This document shows, one piece after another, positions 1-6,704 of a stretch of DNA of 18,358 nucleotides. The notes beneath the pieces were generated by a model, which saw only the letters and a program-made list of their open reading frames with translations, made no database searches and was not told the DNA's origin. A program made the translations under genes and the position numbers. The stretch comes from Xenococcus sp039190385 (GTDB lineage Bacteria > Cyanobacteriota > Cyanobacteriia > Cyanobacteriales > Xenococcaceae). The DNA is taken from positions 1 through 18,358 of the forward strand of contig JBCCYD010000074.1 in assembly GCA_039190385.1 (NCBI GenBank), written 5' to 3'. Position 1 is the first letter of the stretch. Every line of letters starts with the position of its first letter.

Positions 1-504
1 ATTAAAATAGATGATGATATTTTGACCGAATCACAAGAAGTTCCAGCAAACAATAATGATTTCTATCACGATTTAATTAAAGCCAAAAATTGGTTTTATT
101 CTAGTTTACATTATTATATTTTTACAATTTTAAAACTGAGAAAAAACCTACCAGAATCCTTTGTGAGAACAGAGTTTTTACCTGTAGGCGCACCAGATAC
201 TTTTTTTGCCTATAATTATTTACAAAAACAACAAAGTCTGAATATCAAATTTACGCAAAATATTATTGATAATTGCAATATTTATTTTAATCTCTATGAT
301 CGCTCTAGTTTGCCTTTAAGTTGGTGTGAAATTTTGACGAGCGAATATGATTTAGCTGCTCCAGAAAATAATAGCTATTATCTGTTGAGAATTCGTCCCA
401 AACCTGGGGTCTCTTTTGACACTTCTGAGATTCAGTTTCAAGTAACCACAGAAAATGATTTATCACAGCAAGCTCTTATAACAAAAGATACTGACTCTTG
501 CTGA
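1..504 (+). CDS. 3' part of an unrecognised protein gene (5' end outside window)
   Basis: The reading frame is open from base 1 (Ile-Lys-Ile-Asp-Asp-Asp...) to a TGA at 502-504, so this is the C-terminal 167 residues of a longer protein. A TTG at 22 could act as a start, but it has no ribosome-binding site and the frame continues upstream, so truncation by the window edge is more likely. The visible part is soluble, with an aromatic-rich stretch (NWFYSSLHYYIF) and a hydrophilic C-terminus. There is no clear membrane helix, signal or catalytic motif, and I do not recognise the family. A 12-unit heptamer array follows about 70 bases after the stop. Confidence is for a real coding region, not for a function. 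Confidence 0.6.
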   Translation: MKIDDDILTESQEVPANNNDFYHDLIKAKNWFYSSLHYYIFTILKLRKNLPESFVRTEFLPVGAPDTFFAYNYLQKQQSLNIKFTQNIIDNCNIYFNLYDRSSLPLSWCEILTSEYDLAAPENNSYYLLRIRPKPGVSFDTSEIQFQVTTENDLSQQALITKDTDSC

Positions 505-576
505 AACTAAAATCGAACAGAGTTGACTTAAAGCCTTACTATGATTAGTTTATGCTCTTCTTTTTCAGTCAATTAA

Positions 577-660
577 CTCATTACTCATTACTCATTACCC
601 ATTACTCATTACTCATTACTCATTACCCATTACTCATTACTCATTACCCATTACTCATTA
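577..660. repeat. Heptamer tandem array CTCATTA/CCCATTA, 12 units
   Basis: Twelve perfect-phase 7-bp units: nine CTCATTA and three CCCATTA (units 4, 8 and 11). The array lies in the roughly 275-base space between the truncated first gene and the mini-ORF at 780. It belongs to the class of short tandemly repeated repetitive (STRR) heptamers known from cyanobacterial genomes. An open frame runs through it (repeats of Leu-Leu-Ile-Thr-His-Tyr), but this is a by-product of the repeat and not a gene. The rest of the gap (505-576, 661-779) shows nothing I can name. Confidence 0.95.
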
Positions 661-779
661 CTTCCCCCGCTATATGTAAACCAAACTTCATAGTGTTTGT
701 GATTTCTGTCATACTACTTTCCTTCGATCGCAATTAATTTGGAACTAGTAAAGTTGACCAAGGTTAAGGAAGAAGGAAC

Positions 780-896
780 ATGACTAACTATCAACCAAAG
801 TTTCAGAATGAATTTGCTTTTGTGCCTAGAATGTTGAGTGGAATGGCAGGAGTCGCGATCGCTTTAATGATTGCAACTTCTCTACACTGGATTTGA
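780..896 (+). CDS. Possible 38-residue single-span membrane miniprotein
   Basis: An ATG at 780 opens 38 codons ending in TGA at 894-896. AAGGA lies at 766-770, nine bases before the start, which is a reasonable ribosome-binding site; a second AAGGAA lies too close to count. The product has a polar N-terminus (MTNYQPKFQNEFAFVPR) followed by one hydrophobic helix at about residues 18-37 (MLSGMAGVAIALMIATSLHW). Cyanobacteria carry many single-helix miniproteins in photosystem, NDH-1 and cytochrome complexes, and the shape fits, but I do not see the HLIP motif ExxNGR and cannot assign a complex. The GCGATCGC site is read in frame as part of the helix. It could also be a chance ORF. Confidence 0.55.
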   Translation: MTNYQPKFQNEFAFVPRMLSGMAGVAIALMIATSLHWI

Positions 897-988
897 TTGG
901 CTTTGAGTAAAAATAATAATTGATTGATTTACTGGACTATTGATAGAGATTTGGTTTATAACGGACCGAGAGGTTCTCTAGATAATCA

Positions 989-1282
989 ATGAAAGTAAAT
1001 CTTGAAGACGATATATTGGCTATTTCCTATGAAGATCTACCTAAATATAAAAAAGGTGGTTCTGTCGTAAGAAATAGCTATTTTTGGGCTTTAAAATCAA
1101 TTTCTTGCTATAGTTCCAGAGGTCAAGATTGGGAATACGATCGCGATGTCTGGGTTGCCCTATCCAGAATGCTACTTGCTTTTACTGAATCTGGCTATTT
1201 AGGCGATCGCGAGACGACTCTAGAATTTTCGGAAACGACTCAAATTCCTGATGAGTTGCGATCTATTTCCACCTGGCTTTAG
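989..1282 (+). CDS. Small hypothetical protein, 97 residues
   Basis: The frame starts at ATG 989; an in-frame TAA at 983-985 rules out a longer N-terminus. A GAGAGG lies about 15 bases upstream, so the ribosome-binding site is weak. The protein is acidic, soluble and compact, with no signal peptide or membrane helix. The stretch DWEYDRDVWVALSRMLLAFTESGYLG looks like a helical core. I do not recognise a family. It ends 34 bases before the convergent response-regulator gene, with only an AT-rich spacer between. Codon use and the HIP1 site at about 1203 match the neighbours, which supports a native gene. Confidence 0.6.
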   Translation: MKVNLEDDILAISYEDLPKYKKGGSVVRNSYFWALKSISCYSSRGQDWEYDRDVWVALSRMLLAFTESGYLGDRETTLEFSETTQIPDELRSISTWL

Positions 1283-1316
1283 GAACTATTCATATAAAAT
1301 ATATTTAATTTACAAT

Positions 1317-2060
1317 TTAAACTTCGGCATTAACTTCAGCTTTCACTGGAGTTTCTTTGGGATCTTCTTCGACCTCAAATTTATAACCAACTCCTCTCAC
1401 CGTTTGGATATAACATGGTTCGGCAGAGTCAACCTCAATTTTCTTCCGAATTTGCCCGATATGAACATCAACGACTCGTTGATCGCCAACATATTCATAA
1501 TCCCAAACATTTTGAATTAATTCGTCTCTACGCCACACTCGACCAGGACGACTTGCCAAAAAATGCAGTAAATCGAATTCTAAAGCAGTTAACATAATGA
1601 AATCTTCATTAATCTTAACTTCTCGTCTCACAGGATCAATAACCATATGATTAAAGGTTAGAGGCTGTTTTTCCGAGGTGCTGACTGTTCTTTGGCGTTT
1701 TAAAATTGCCTTAACTCGAAATTCCAATTCTTGAAGATCGAAGGGCTTGGTGAGGTAATCATCTGCACCTTTGAGAAATCCTTCTTTCTTATCCGAGGCA
1801 TCAGCCCGACTAGTGAGCATGAGGATAAACACATCGGTGTTACTCTGCATTTCCTCACAGAGGTTGTAACCTAGGGCATCAGGTAAATTGACATCTAAGA
1901 TTACTAAGTCAGGATTAAATTGCTCGAATAGCTTCAGAGCAGATTGTCCATTGGCGGCAGATTCTACCTGGTATTTTCTCTGATTGAGAAAACGGACTAT
2001 TAAATTGCGAATTGCAGGATCGTCATCTACGACTAGTATTTTGGCAGCGGCCATATGCAT
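1317..2060 (-). CDS. OmpR/PhoB-family response regulator transcription factor
   Basis: A DNA-binding two-component response regulator of 247 residues. The receiver domain (about 6-122) keeps all key residues: acidic pair D12/D13, phospho-acceptor D56 in LDVNLP, T83 in MLTSR and K105 in LTKPF. The winged-helix effector (about 135-230) shows the family's LTALEFDLLHFLASRPGRVWRRDELI and DVHIGQIRKKIE...VRGVGYKFE pattern. A short acidic tail follows. The start is either M1 at 2060 or M3 at 2054 (MHMAAAKILVVDDD); neither has a clear Shine-Dalgarno, and M3 would place the receiver core at the usual distance. It is related to the RpaB/RpaA/NblR group of cyanobacterial regulators, but I cannot say which ortholog. 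No kinase is adjacent; the nearest begins 3.5 kb away and is itself unusual. Confidence 0.93.
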   Translation of the reverse strand: MHMAAAKILVVDDDPAIRNLIVRFLNQRKYQVESAANGQSALKLFEQFNPDLVILDVNLPDALGYNLCEEMQSNTDVFILMLTSRADASDKKEGFLKGADDYLTKPFDLQELEFRVKAILKRQRTVSTSEKQPLTFNHMVIDPVRREVKINEDFIMLTALEFDLLHFLASRPGRVWRRDELIQNVWDYEYVGDQRVVDVHIGQIRKKIEVDSAEPCYIQTVRGVGYKFEVEEDPKETPVKAEVNAEV

Positions 2061-2291
2061 AGTTTTAACCAGAGAAAAAACTAAAAATTTAATAAAGTTA
2101 TTACAAATAACAAACCAAGTTTCTACTCAGTCTTTTAGTCAATTATTAACCTATATTCTCAGAATGCCAACAACTGAGATCACAGAAAACTCATTTAAAT
2201 GTACTTTTAGGAAGTTTAGCGTCGCAATTTGCTTGTAGATTAAGTAATATTACAAATAGCGTTCCCAGCTTCTTTTCCTTAACTTTAATTT

Positions 2292-3482
2292 ATGTTTAGA
2301 CAGATTAGGCAAAAATACGATCTCACCTGGATTACCAAAATCTCTGAAATTGGACAAACTGAATGGGATGCTTTAGCAAAACCTTTACCGACCCCATTTT
2401 TGGAATGGGAATGGCTGAACAATCTGGAAACTTCTGGTAGCGCTACGGCAAGAACAGGATGGCAACCTTGTCATCTGGTTGTCTGGCGCAATGGACAATT
2501 GGTTGCAGCTGCACCGCTATATATCAAGGGACATAGCTACGGAGAATTTGTTTTTGATAGTCAGTGGGCAGATTTAGCCTATCGTTTGGGCGTGGAATAT
2601 TACCCTAAGCTGCTGGGCATGACTCCTTTTACTCCTGCGGTGGGATATCGGTTTTTGATGTCTCCTGAGGAGGATGAGGAAGAGATAACAAAAATTATGA
2701 TCTCAGAGATTGATCGTTTCTGCGATCGCAATAAATTATCGGGATGTAATTTTCTCTTTGTTGATCCTGATTGGCGAAAAATGATTGAGGCTCATGGCTA
2801 TAGTGCTTGGTTACACCATAGTTATGTTTGGTCAAATCGTAACTTCGAGACTTTTGATTGCTACTTGAAGATGTTTACTTCCAATCAGCGCAAAAATATT
2901 AAACGAGAGCGCAAAGCAGTCAACAAGGCTAATTTGGAAATGAAGATTTTTACTGGAGAAGATATTCCACCTTATCTATTCCCGCTAATTCATCGTTTCT
3001 ATCGGAGTACTTGCGAGAAATTTTATTGGGGCAGTAAGTATTTGACGAAACGTTTCTTTGCACAGCTTTATCCTAATTATGCTCATCGAGTATTATTGGC
3101 CGCTGCATATAGAGAAGATGATGGGGATAACCCTGTGGGGATGTCTTTTTGTTTGCGTAAGGACGATATTTTATATGGACGTTATTGGGGATGTTTAGAG
3201 GAATATAATGCTTTACATTTTGAGGCTTGTTATTATAAGCCAATAGAATGGGCGATTCAAAATGGAATTAACACTTTTGATCCTGGTGCGGGGGGTAGTC
3301 ATAAGAAGAGACGAGGTTTTCCCGCTACTGCGAATTATAGCTTGCATCGTTTCCGCGATCGCAGAATGAGCCAGGTATTGCGTAAATATATTGGCGAAAT
3401 TAACGATATGGAACAACAACAAATAGATGCAATTAATAACGAATTACCTTTCAATAAGCAGGAAATAAAGTTGGATATTTAG
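2292..3482 (+). CDS. GNAT/FemAB-like acyltransferase (DUF482 family)
   Basis: A soluble protein of 396 residues matching the 'peptidogalycan biosynthesis' DUF482 (FemAB-like, PF04339) family of double-GNAT-fold proteins. Features seen are the early FLEWEWLNNLE...TGWQPCHLVVW block (about 36-66), the mid DCYLKMFTSNQRKNIKRERKAV motif (about 190-213), and a C-terminal half with YGRYWG and the FDPGAGGSHKKRRGF signature that marks this family. The exact substrate is not established for most members; aminoacyl or acyl transfer to an amine is inferred from the fold. It has no signal peptide, so it should be cytosolic. It stands alone, divergent from the response regulator across a 231-base gap and convergent with gcvH, with a probable terminator in between. 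Confidence 0.88.
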   Translation: MFRQIRQKYDLTWITKISEIGQTEWDALAKPLPTPFLEWEWLNNLETSGSATARTGWQPCHLVVWRNGQLVAAAPLYIKGHSYGEFVFDSQWADLAYRLGVEYYPKLLGMTPFTPAVGYRFLMSPEEDEEEITKIMISEIDRFCDRNKLSGCNFLFVDPDWRKMIEAHGYSAWLHHSYVWSNRNFETFDCYLKMFTSNQRKNIKRERKAVNKANLEMKIFTGEDIPPYLFPLIHRFYRSTCEKFYWGSKYLTKRFFAQLYPNYAHRVLLAAAYREDDGDNPVGMSFCLRKDDILYGRYWGCLEEYNALHFEACYYKPIEWAIQNGINTFDPGAGGSHKKRRGFPATANYSLHRFRDRRMSQVLRKYIGEINDMEQQQIDAINNELPFNKQEIKLDI

Positions 3483-3493
3483 CTAATTGCTAA

Positions 3494-3540
3494 TTGGGAT
3501 CAGGGTGAGTTTACCCTAATCCAACTTACAAATTTTTTTT
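3494..3540 (+). terminator. Probable intrinsic terminator after the acyltransferase gene
   Basis: An imperfect stem runs from TTGG...AGGGT (3494-3506) to ACCCT...CCAA (3513-3524), with a 6-base loop (gagttt), one bulged G and one internal mismatch. A run of eight T follows at 3533-3540. The short gap between stem and T-run lowers confidence. It sits between the convergent ends of the acyltransferase and gcvH. Confidence 0.55.
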
Positions 3541-3546
3541 GAGACG

Positions 3547-3942
3547 TTAATCTTCTCCTTCGACCATGGCACGATATTCAGCGGCCGACATAATATCTTT
3601 TAGTTCCTCATCGGGATTGTCGAGTCGTACTTTAATTAACCAACCTTCCCCATAGGGATCTTCTTGAACAGATTCTGGAGCGTCGATCGCGGTTTCATTT
3701 TGTTCGATGACAGTGCCGGAAACAGGCGCTTTTAGGTCCTCTACTGCTTTTACAGATTCGATAGTTCCCAAAGAGCTTCCGAGTTCTATAGAATCACTGA
3801 CTTCAGGTAATTCGATAAATACTAAATCGCCTAATTGATCGATCGCGAAGGCACTAACGCCAATAGTTGCAATTTCTCCTTCAATACGGACATATTCATG
3901 ACTGTCAAGATATTTTAAATCTTCAGGATATTCTAGCTTCAT
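3547..3942 (-). CDS. gcvH: Glycine cleavage system H protein
   Basis: The 131-residue lipoyl carrier of the glycine decarboxylase complex. It shuttles the aminomethyl group between the P, T and L proteins, and in cyanobacteria serves photorespiratory glycine turnover. The lipoylation motif is intact: K65 within IESVKAVEDLKAPVSG, the standard ESVKA context of H proteins. The N-terminal HEYVR..G..ATIGVS and AIDQLGDLVFIELPEVS blocks and the C-terminal EDPYGEGWLIKVR block are all present, and length is normal. The start is well supported by GAGGAAGGGAA just upstream of ATG 3942. In many cyanobacteria gcvP follows gcvH; here gcvP and gcvT are not in the window and the gene stands alone. The next gene on the same strand is 132 bases upstream. 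Confidence 0.97.
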   Translation of the reverse strand: MKLEYPEDLKYLDSHEYVRIEGEIATIGVSAFAIDQLGDLVFIELPEVSDSIELGSSLGTIESVKAVEDLKAPVSGTVIEQNETAIDAPESVQEDPYGEGWLIKVRLDNPDEELKDIMSAAEYRAMVEGED

Positions 3943-4037
3943 TTCCCTTCCTCAATGGCAAGCAAATTTTAGTTTATCGTGTAAATAATGAATTATGTCG
4001 GCTGAATAATCAATCAACATCTCATAACTGAATAACT

Positions 4038-4093
4038 TGTTAGCTGATAGCTGATAACTGATAACTGATAACTGTTAACTGATGACTGATGAG
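4038..4093. repeat. Heptamer tandem array TGATAAC, 8 units, entering a gene's 3' end
   Basis: Eight in-phase 7-mers read on the + strand: TGTTAGC, TGATAGC, TGATAAC three times, TGTTAAC, TGATGAC and TGATGAG. The last units lie inside the 3' end of the histidine kinase gene (- strand, stop at 4075-4077), so the repeat encodes its final residues and stop codon. A short array of the same unit in the opposite orientation lies beyond the other end of that gene, at 5711-5731. Confidence 0.85.
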
Positions 4094-5574
4094 TTGCCTA
4101 GGGGAAGAAAAATAGTTAATTCTTCGCCTTGTCGAGATTTTTGTTTGACGGTGAGTTTGCCTCCTAAAGCTTGGAACATGTTTTTAGTGACATCAAGATT
4201 GAGGCTCAAGCAACCTGTTTCGGGTTGAAACATTAGCAGTTGGCCGAGAGCTTTGAAAGGATTGTTGGCTTGTTTGCAATGAGAAATGACTTTCAATTTC
4301 AGGCGATCGCCAGCAGTCGAGATAGTGAGTCGGATATTGCCGCCATTAGACAAGCTACGAGTACAAGTTTCGATTAATCCAGTCAGAACGCGATCAAGCA
4401 TTGCAGGATCGCTAATAATAGGAGGAAGTTTTTGCGGTAAAACAATTTCTAAGTTGACATTTCGCCGTTGAGCCTGTTGTTGCCAGCGGGGAATATTATC
4501 CTGTAAGACTGTTGCCAAACAGCAGGATGTGAGATGAACAGGATGAGACGCAGGAGAAGTTGATTCCAATTCCGCAGCCCGAAAGATTAATTCCATTCTT
4601 TCGATTTGCTCTGTACATTCACGGTCTATGGTTTGTAAGCGGTTGATTGCCTTAGCTGAAAAATCTTTGCTCCTTTTTAGTAACAACCTGGTCATGGTGC
4701 GAATTGTGGTCAGAGGCGTACGGATTTCATGGGTTAGAGCTTGTAATAATTCCATCTCTAGCTTGCTGCTGGGGCTAGCATTGACGATGGGAGAAAGATA
4801 TTCAGTTGTTGTTTCGGTTTTAGATTCGGATACGGCAATAGTTTCAATTTTACGAGTCTTACCAATCGCCAATGCGGTGAGGTTGGGTAAGTTTTGCAGT
4901 AAATTACGGGTGAATTGGCTAATTAAGCGATAATCAGGTATTTGTGGAGAAAAATGCTCGATTAGTTGATCTATTTGGGAGAGGCGATCATATTTTAGGA
5001 GATATAAACGTGATCGCAAAGTTAGCCAAACTAATTTAATCGTTTCGGGGTCAAAGGAAAAATTAAAGTTGGGCATTCCGACAGCATCTTGTCCTAAAAC
5101 CATAACCAGAGAAAATTTTTGGGTAAAAATCAGACAAAATTGTTCTTTGGCGATCGGATCACGAGGAATTAAAGGCAGTTCGAGAATGGTCGAGTTGTGA
5201 TTGTTTTGGCGGTTTTCTGCTGAATGATTGCGATCGCAGGGCATTAGGACATGGGGTTTAAAAGCATCGGGAGTAAAAATTCCCGCTTGAAAACGAGCCA
5301 ACAAATCTAAATTGCTTAAAATTGGCACAGGAGCCGAAAAAACCAGACCTTGTAGCGTTTGATCAGGACTTATTTCCACGGTAGATAGAAGTAATTGCTC
5401 CAGAGCTGCGATCGCGCCAAACCATTCTCGTTGCGCTTTCAACGTTGCCAAGCGCATATTTTCTTCTGTTTGAGAAGGAACTGTTGTTGAAGAATTATCT
5501 ATCGAGATATCTGGCTCGATTTCTTGGTTGCTATTGAGAACATCACTTAAGGTTTGCAGCAGCCAGTTTTGCAC
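4075..5574 (-). CDS. Sensor histidine kinase with degenerate ATP-binding domain
   Basis: A cytosolic protein of 499 residues with no membrane helix. The N-terminal half (about 40-240) looks like a GAF-type or DICT-like sensory region, but I cannot name the domain. A HisKA dimerisation domain follows (about 272-335), with phospho-acceptor H282 in LQALTHEIRTPLTTIR, which is canonical. The C-terminal region (about 355-492) has the layout of an HATPase domain, but key motifs are altered. The N-box position reads DRVLTGLIETCTRSL, with no asparagine; the DxGxG box is replaced around SHCKQANNPF; only a partial lid remains (TGCLSLNL), then GGKLTVKQKSRQGEELTIFLPL. The start is GTG at 5574, chosen because AGGAGGT lies 10 bases upstream (5585-5591). 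The last residues (SSVIS) and stop come from a heptamer array. Confidence 0.85.
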   Translation of the reverse strand: MQNWLLQTLSDVLNSNQEIEPDISIDNSSTTVPSQTEENMRLATLKAQREWFGAIAALEQLLLSTVEISPDQTLQGLVFSAPVPILSNLDLLARFQAGIFTPDAFKPHVLMPCDRNHSAENRQNNHNSTILELPLIPRDPIAKEQFCLIFTQKFSLVMVLGQDAVGMPNFNFSFDPETIKLVWLTLRSRLYLLKYDRLSQIDQLIEHFSPQIPDYRLISQFTRNLLQNLPNLTALAIGKTRKIETIAVSESKTETTTEYLSPIVNASPSSKLEMELLQALTHEIRTPLTTIRTMTRLLLKRSKDFSAKAINRLQTIDRECTEQIERMELIFRAAELESTSPASHPVHLTSCCLATVLQDNIPRWQQQAQRRNVNLEIVLPQKLPPIISDPAMLDRVLTGLIETCTRSLSNGGNIRLTISTAGDRLKLKVISHCKQANNPFKALGQLLMFQPETGCLSLNLDVTKNMFQALGGKLTVKQKSRQGEELTIFLPLGNSSVIS

Positions 5575-5710
5575 TTGTATCTCGACCTCCTAAAAGAGCT
5601 ATGTAATATTATTAATACCCAAATATAGTTTGAAAAATTTTATTCCAACTGAACTAATATCCTATCGGGATCAGTGATTTCTTGGTAGTCGTAAAACCGA
5701 ACCTCTTTTA

Positions 5711-5731
5711 CAGTAATCAGTGTACAGTTAT
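5711..5731. repeat. Short heptamer run CAGTNNN, 3 units
   Basis: CAGTAAT, CAGTGTA and CAGTTAT follow each other in phase, and the next CAG begins a non-matching unit. The CAGTTAT unit is the reverse complement of the ATAACTG phase of the 4038-4093 array. It lies in the 234-base gap between the divergent histidine kinase and panB genes. Confidence 0.55.
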
Positions 5732-5776
5732 CAGCCCTAAAGGATACCGCTTCGCATATTATCAGTTTGGTTCCTT

Positions 5777-5800
5777 TATAATATGGGAGAATAATTCTCC
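5777..5800 (+). promoter_or_regulatory. Candidate panB promoter with palindrome at the start site
   Basis: A perfect TATAAT -10 box lies at 5777-5782. No good -35 box is at the standard spacing; TTCGCA at 5751-5756 is 20 bases away. The predicted transcription start (about 5789) falls inside a 15-base perfect inverted repeat, GGAGAAT-A-ATTCTCC (5786-5800). Such a placement would suit an operator or a leader hairpin. The panB ATG is nine bases after the palindrome and has no Shine-Dalgarno in the usual window. Confidence 0.45.
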
Positions 5801-5808
5801 TACTTTAC

Positions 5809-6591
5809 ATGGCAGTTACTACAGAACAATTACAAATTTGGAAACAACAGCAACGCTCTATTATCTCCCTTACAGCATGGGATTACAGTATTGCTAGAGT
5901 TCTGGATGAAGCAGGAGTTGACGTCATACTCGTAGGTGATTCCCTAGCGATGGTAGCTTTAGGTCATCCGACGACTTTACCTGTTACTCTCGATGAAATG
6001 ATACATCATGCCAAAGCTGTTCGTCGAGCAGTCAAAAGAGCCTTAATTATTTGTGACTTGCCTTTTTTAAGTTATCAAGAAAGTGTCTCCCAAGCGATTA
6101 ATTCTGCTGGAAGAGTACTCAAAGAAACAGGAGCTGCTGGGGTTAAACTTGAAGGAGGACATACTCGTATTATTAAAACAGTCAAAGAACTTACCGCGAT
6201 CGGGATTCCCGTAATGGGTCATGTGGGGCTGACTCCGCAATCTTGTAATCGTTTGGGTTATAAACAGCAAGGAAATACGCCTGAGTCTGCTGATCGAATT
6301 TTGGATGAAGCGATCGCGTTATCCCAAGCAGGAGCTTTTTCTTTAATTCTTGAACATATTCCCTCAGAATTAGCCGCAACTATCACCAGTACGGTTTCGA
6401 TTCCGACTATTGGTATTGGTGCAGGAAGTTCCTGCGATGGTCAGGTGTTAGTAACGGCTGATTTATTAGGTCTATCACAAAAAACTCCTCCTTTTGCCAA
6501 ACCCTATATTGATTTACAATCTATCATGACCGATGCAGTAGAGCGTTTTGCTAAAGATGTCCTAGAAGATCGCTTTCCCATTGACCATTAG
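5809..6591 (+). CDS. panB: 3-methyl-2-oxobutanoate hydroxymethyltransferase
   Basis: Ketopantoate hydroxymethyltransferase, which transfers a one-carbon unit from methylenetetrahydrofolate to alpha-ketoisovalerate in pantothenate/CoA synthesis; cytosolic. It has 260 residues, normal for the family. Family blocks seen are the N-terminal ISLTAWDYSIARVLDEAGVD, the metal-binding VGDSLAMVALGH, the GHTRIIKTVKELTAIGIPVMGHVGLTPQS block and IPTIGIGAGSSCDGQVLV near the C-terminus. The glutamate after GVKLE and the GH/T loop are intact, so the enzyme should be active. The start is the ATG at 5809. The stop codon and last codons lie in a heptamer-periodic sequence, and the family's usual C-terminus is a little longer, so slight 3' remodelling by the repeat is possible. 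panC is not nearby. Confidence 0.96.
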   Translation: MAVTTEQLQIWKQQQRSIISLTAWDYSIARVLDEAGVDVILVGDSLAMVALGHPTTLPVTLDEMIHHAKAVRRAVKRALIICDLPFLSYQESVSQAINSAGRVLKETGAAGVKLEGGHTRIIKTVKELTAIGIPVMGHVGLTPQSCNRLGYKQQGNTPESADRILDEAIALSQAGAFSLILEHIPSELAATITSTVSIPTIGIGAGSSCDGQVLVTADLLGLSQKTPPFAKPYIDLQSIMTDAVERFAKDVLEDRFPIDH

Positions 6592-6704
6592 TCATTGAAT
6601 ATTGACCATTAATCATTGACCAATTAGCAATTAGCAATTAGCAATTAGCCATTAGCCATTAGCCATTAGCCATTAGCCATTAGCCATTAGCCATTAGCCA
6701 TTAA
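6581..6704. repeat. Heptamer-periodic array filling the panB-trhO gap (CAATTAG/CCATTAG core)
   Basis: From 6581 the sequence keeps a strict 7-base period for 124 bases. First come degenerate units (TTGACCA, TTAGTCA, TTGAATA, TTGACCA, TTAATCA). Then 12 consecutive units follow at 6621-6704: four CAATTAG, seven CCATTAG and one CCATTAA. The first units lie in the panB coding end and supply its TAG stop. The last unit abuts the trhO ATG with no spacer. It is an STRR-type array, and nothing else is in this 113-base gap. Confidence 0.95.

Noticed and set aside
577..660. CRISPR-like array
   Set aside because: Units are 7 bp and contiguous without spacers; no cas gene is in the window.
552..737. Open frame with Leu-Leu-Ile-Thr-His-Tyr repeats
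   Set aside because: It is produced by the 7-bp tandem array (7 bases times 3 gives a 7-residue period), has no ribosome-binding site, and composition is unlike a protein.
1251..1520. 89-codon + strand open frame over the response regulator's 3' end
   Set aside because: It is the shadow of a gene with all response-regulator residues intact on the - strand.
2437..2446. 10-bp palindrome GTAGCGCTAC inside the acyltransferase gene as an inserted repeat
   Set aside because: It is in frame within a stretch (SGSATARTGW) that fits the family; insertion cannot be shown without orthologs.
4628..4933. 101-codon + strand open frame inside the kinase gene
   Set aside because: It overlaps the HisKA region on the opposite strand and has no recognisable feature.
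1317..5574. Response regulator and histidine kinase as one two-component operon
   Set aside because: A divergent gene and gcvH lie between them, and nothing in the sequence ties the two together.
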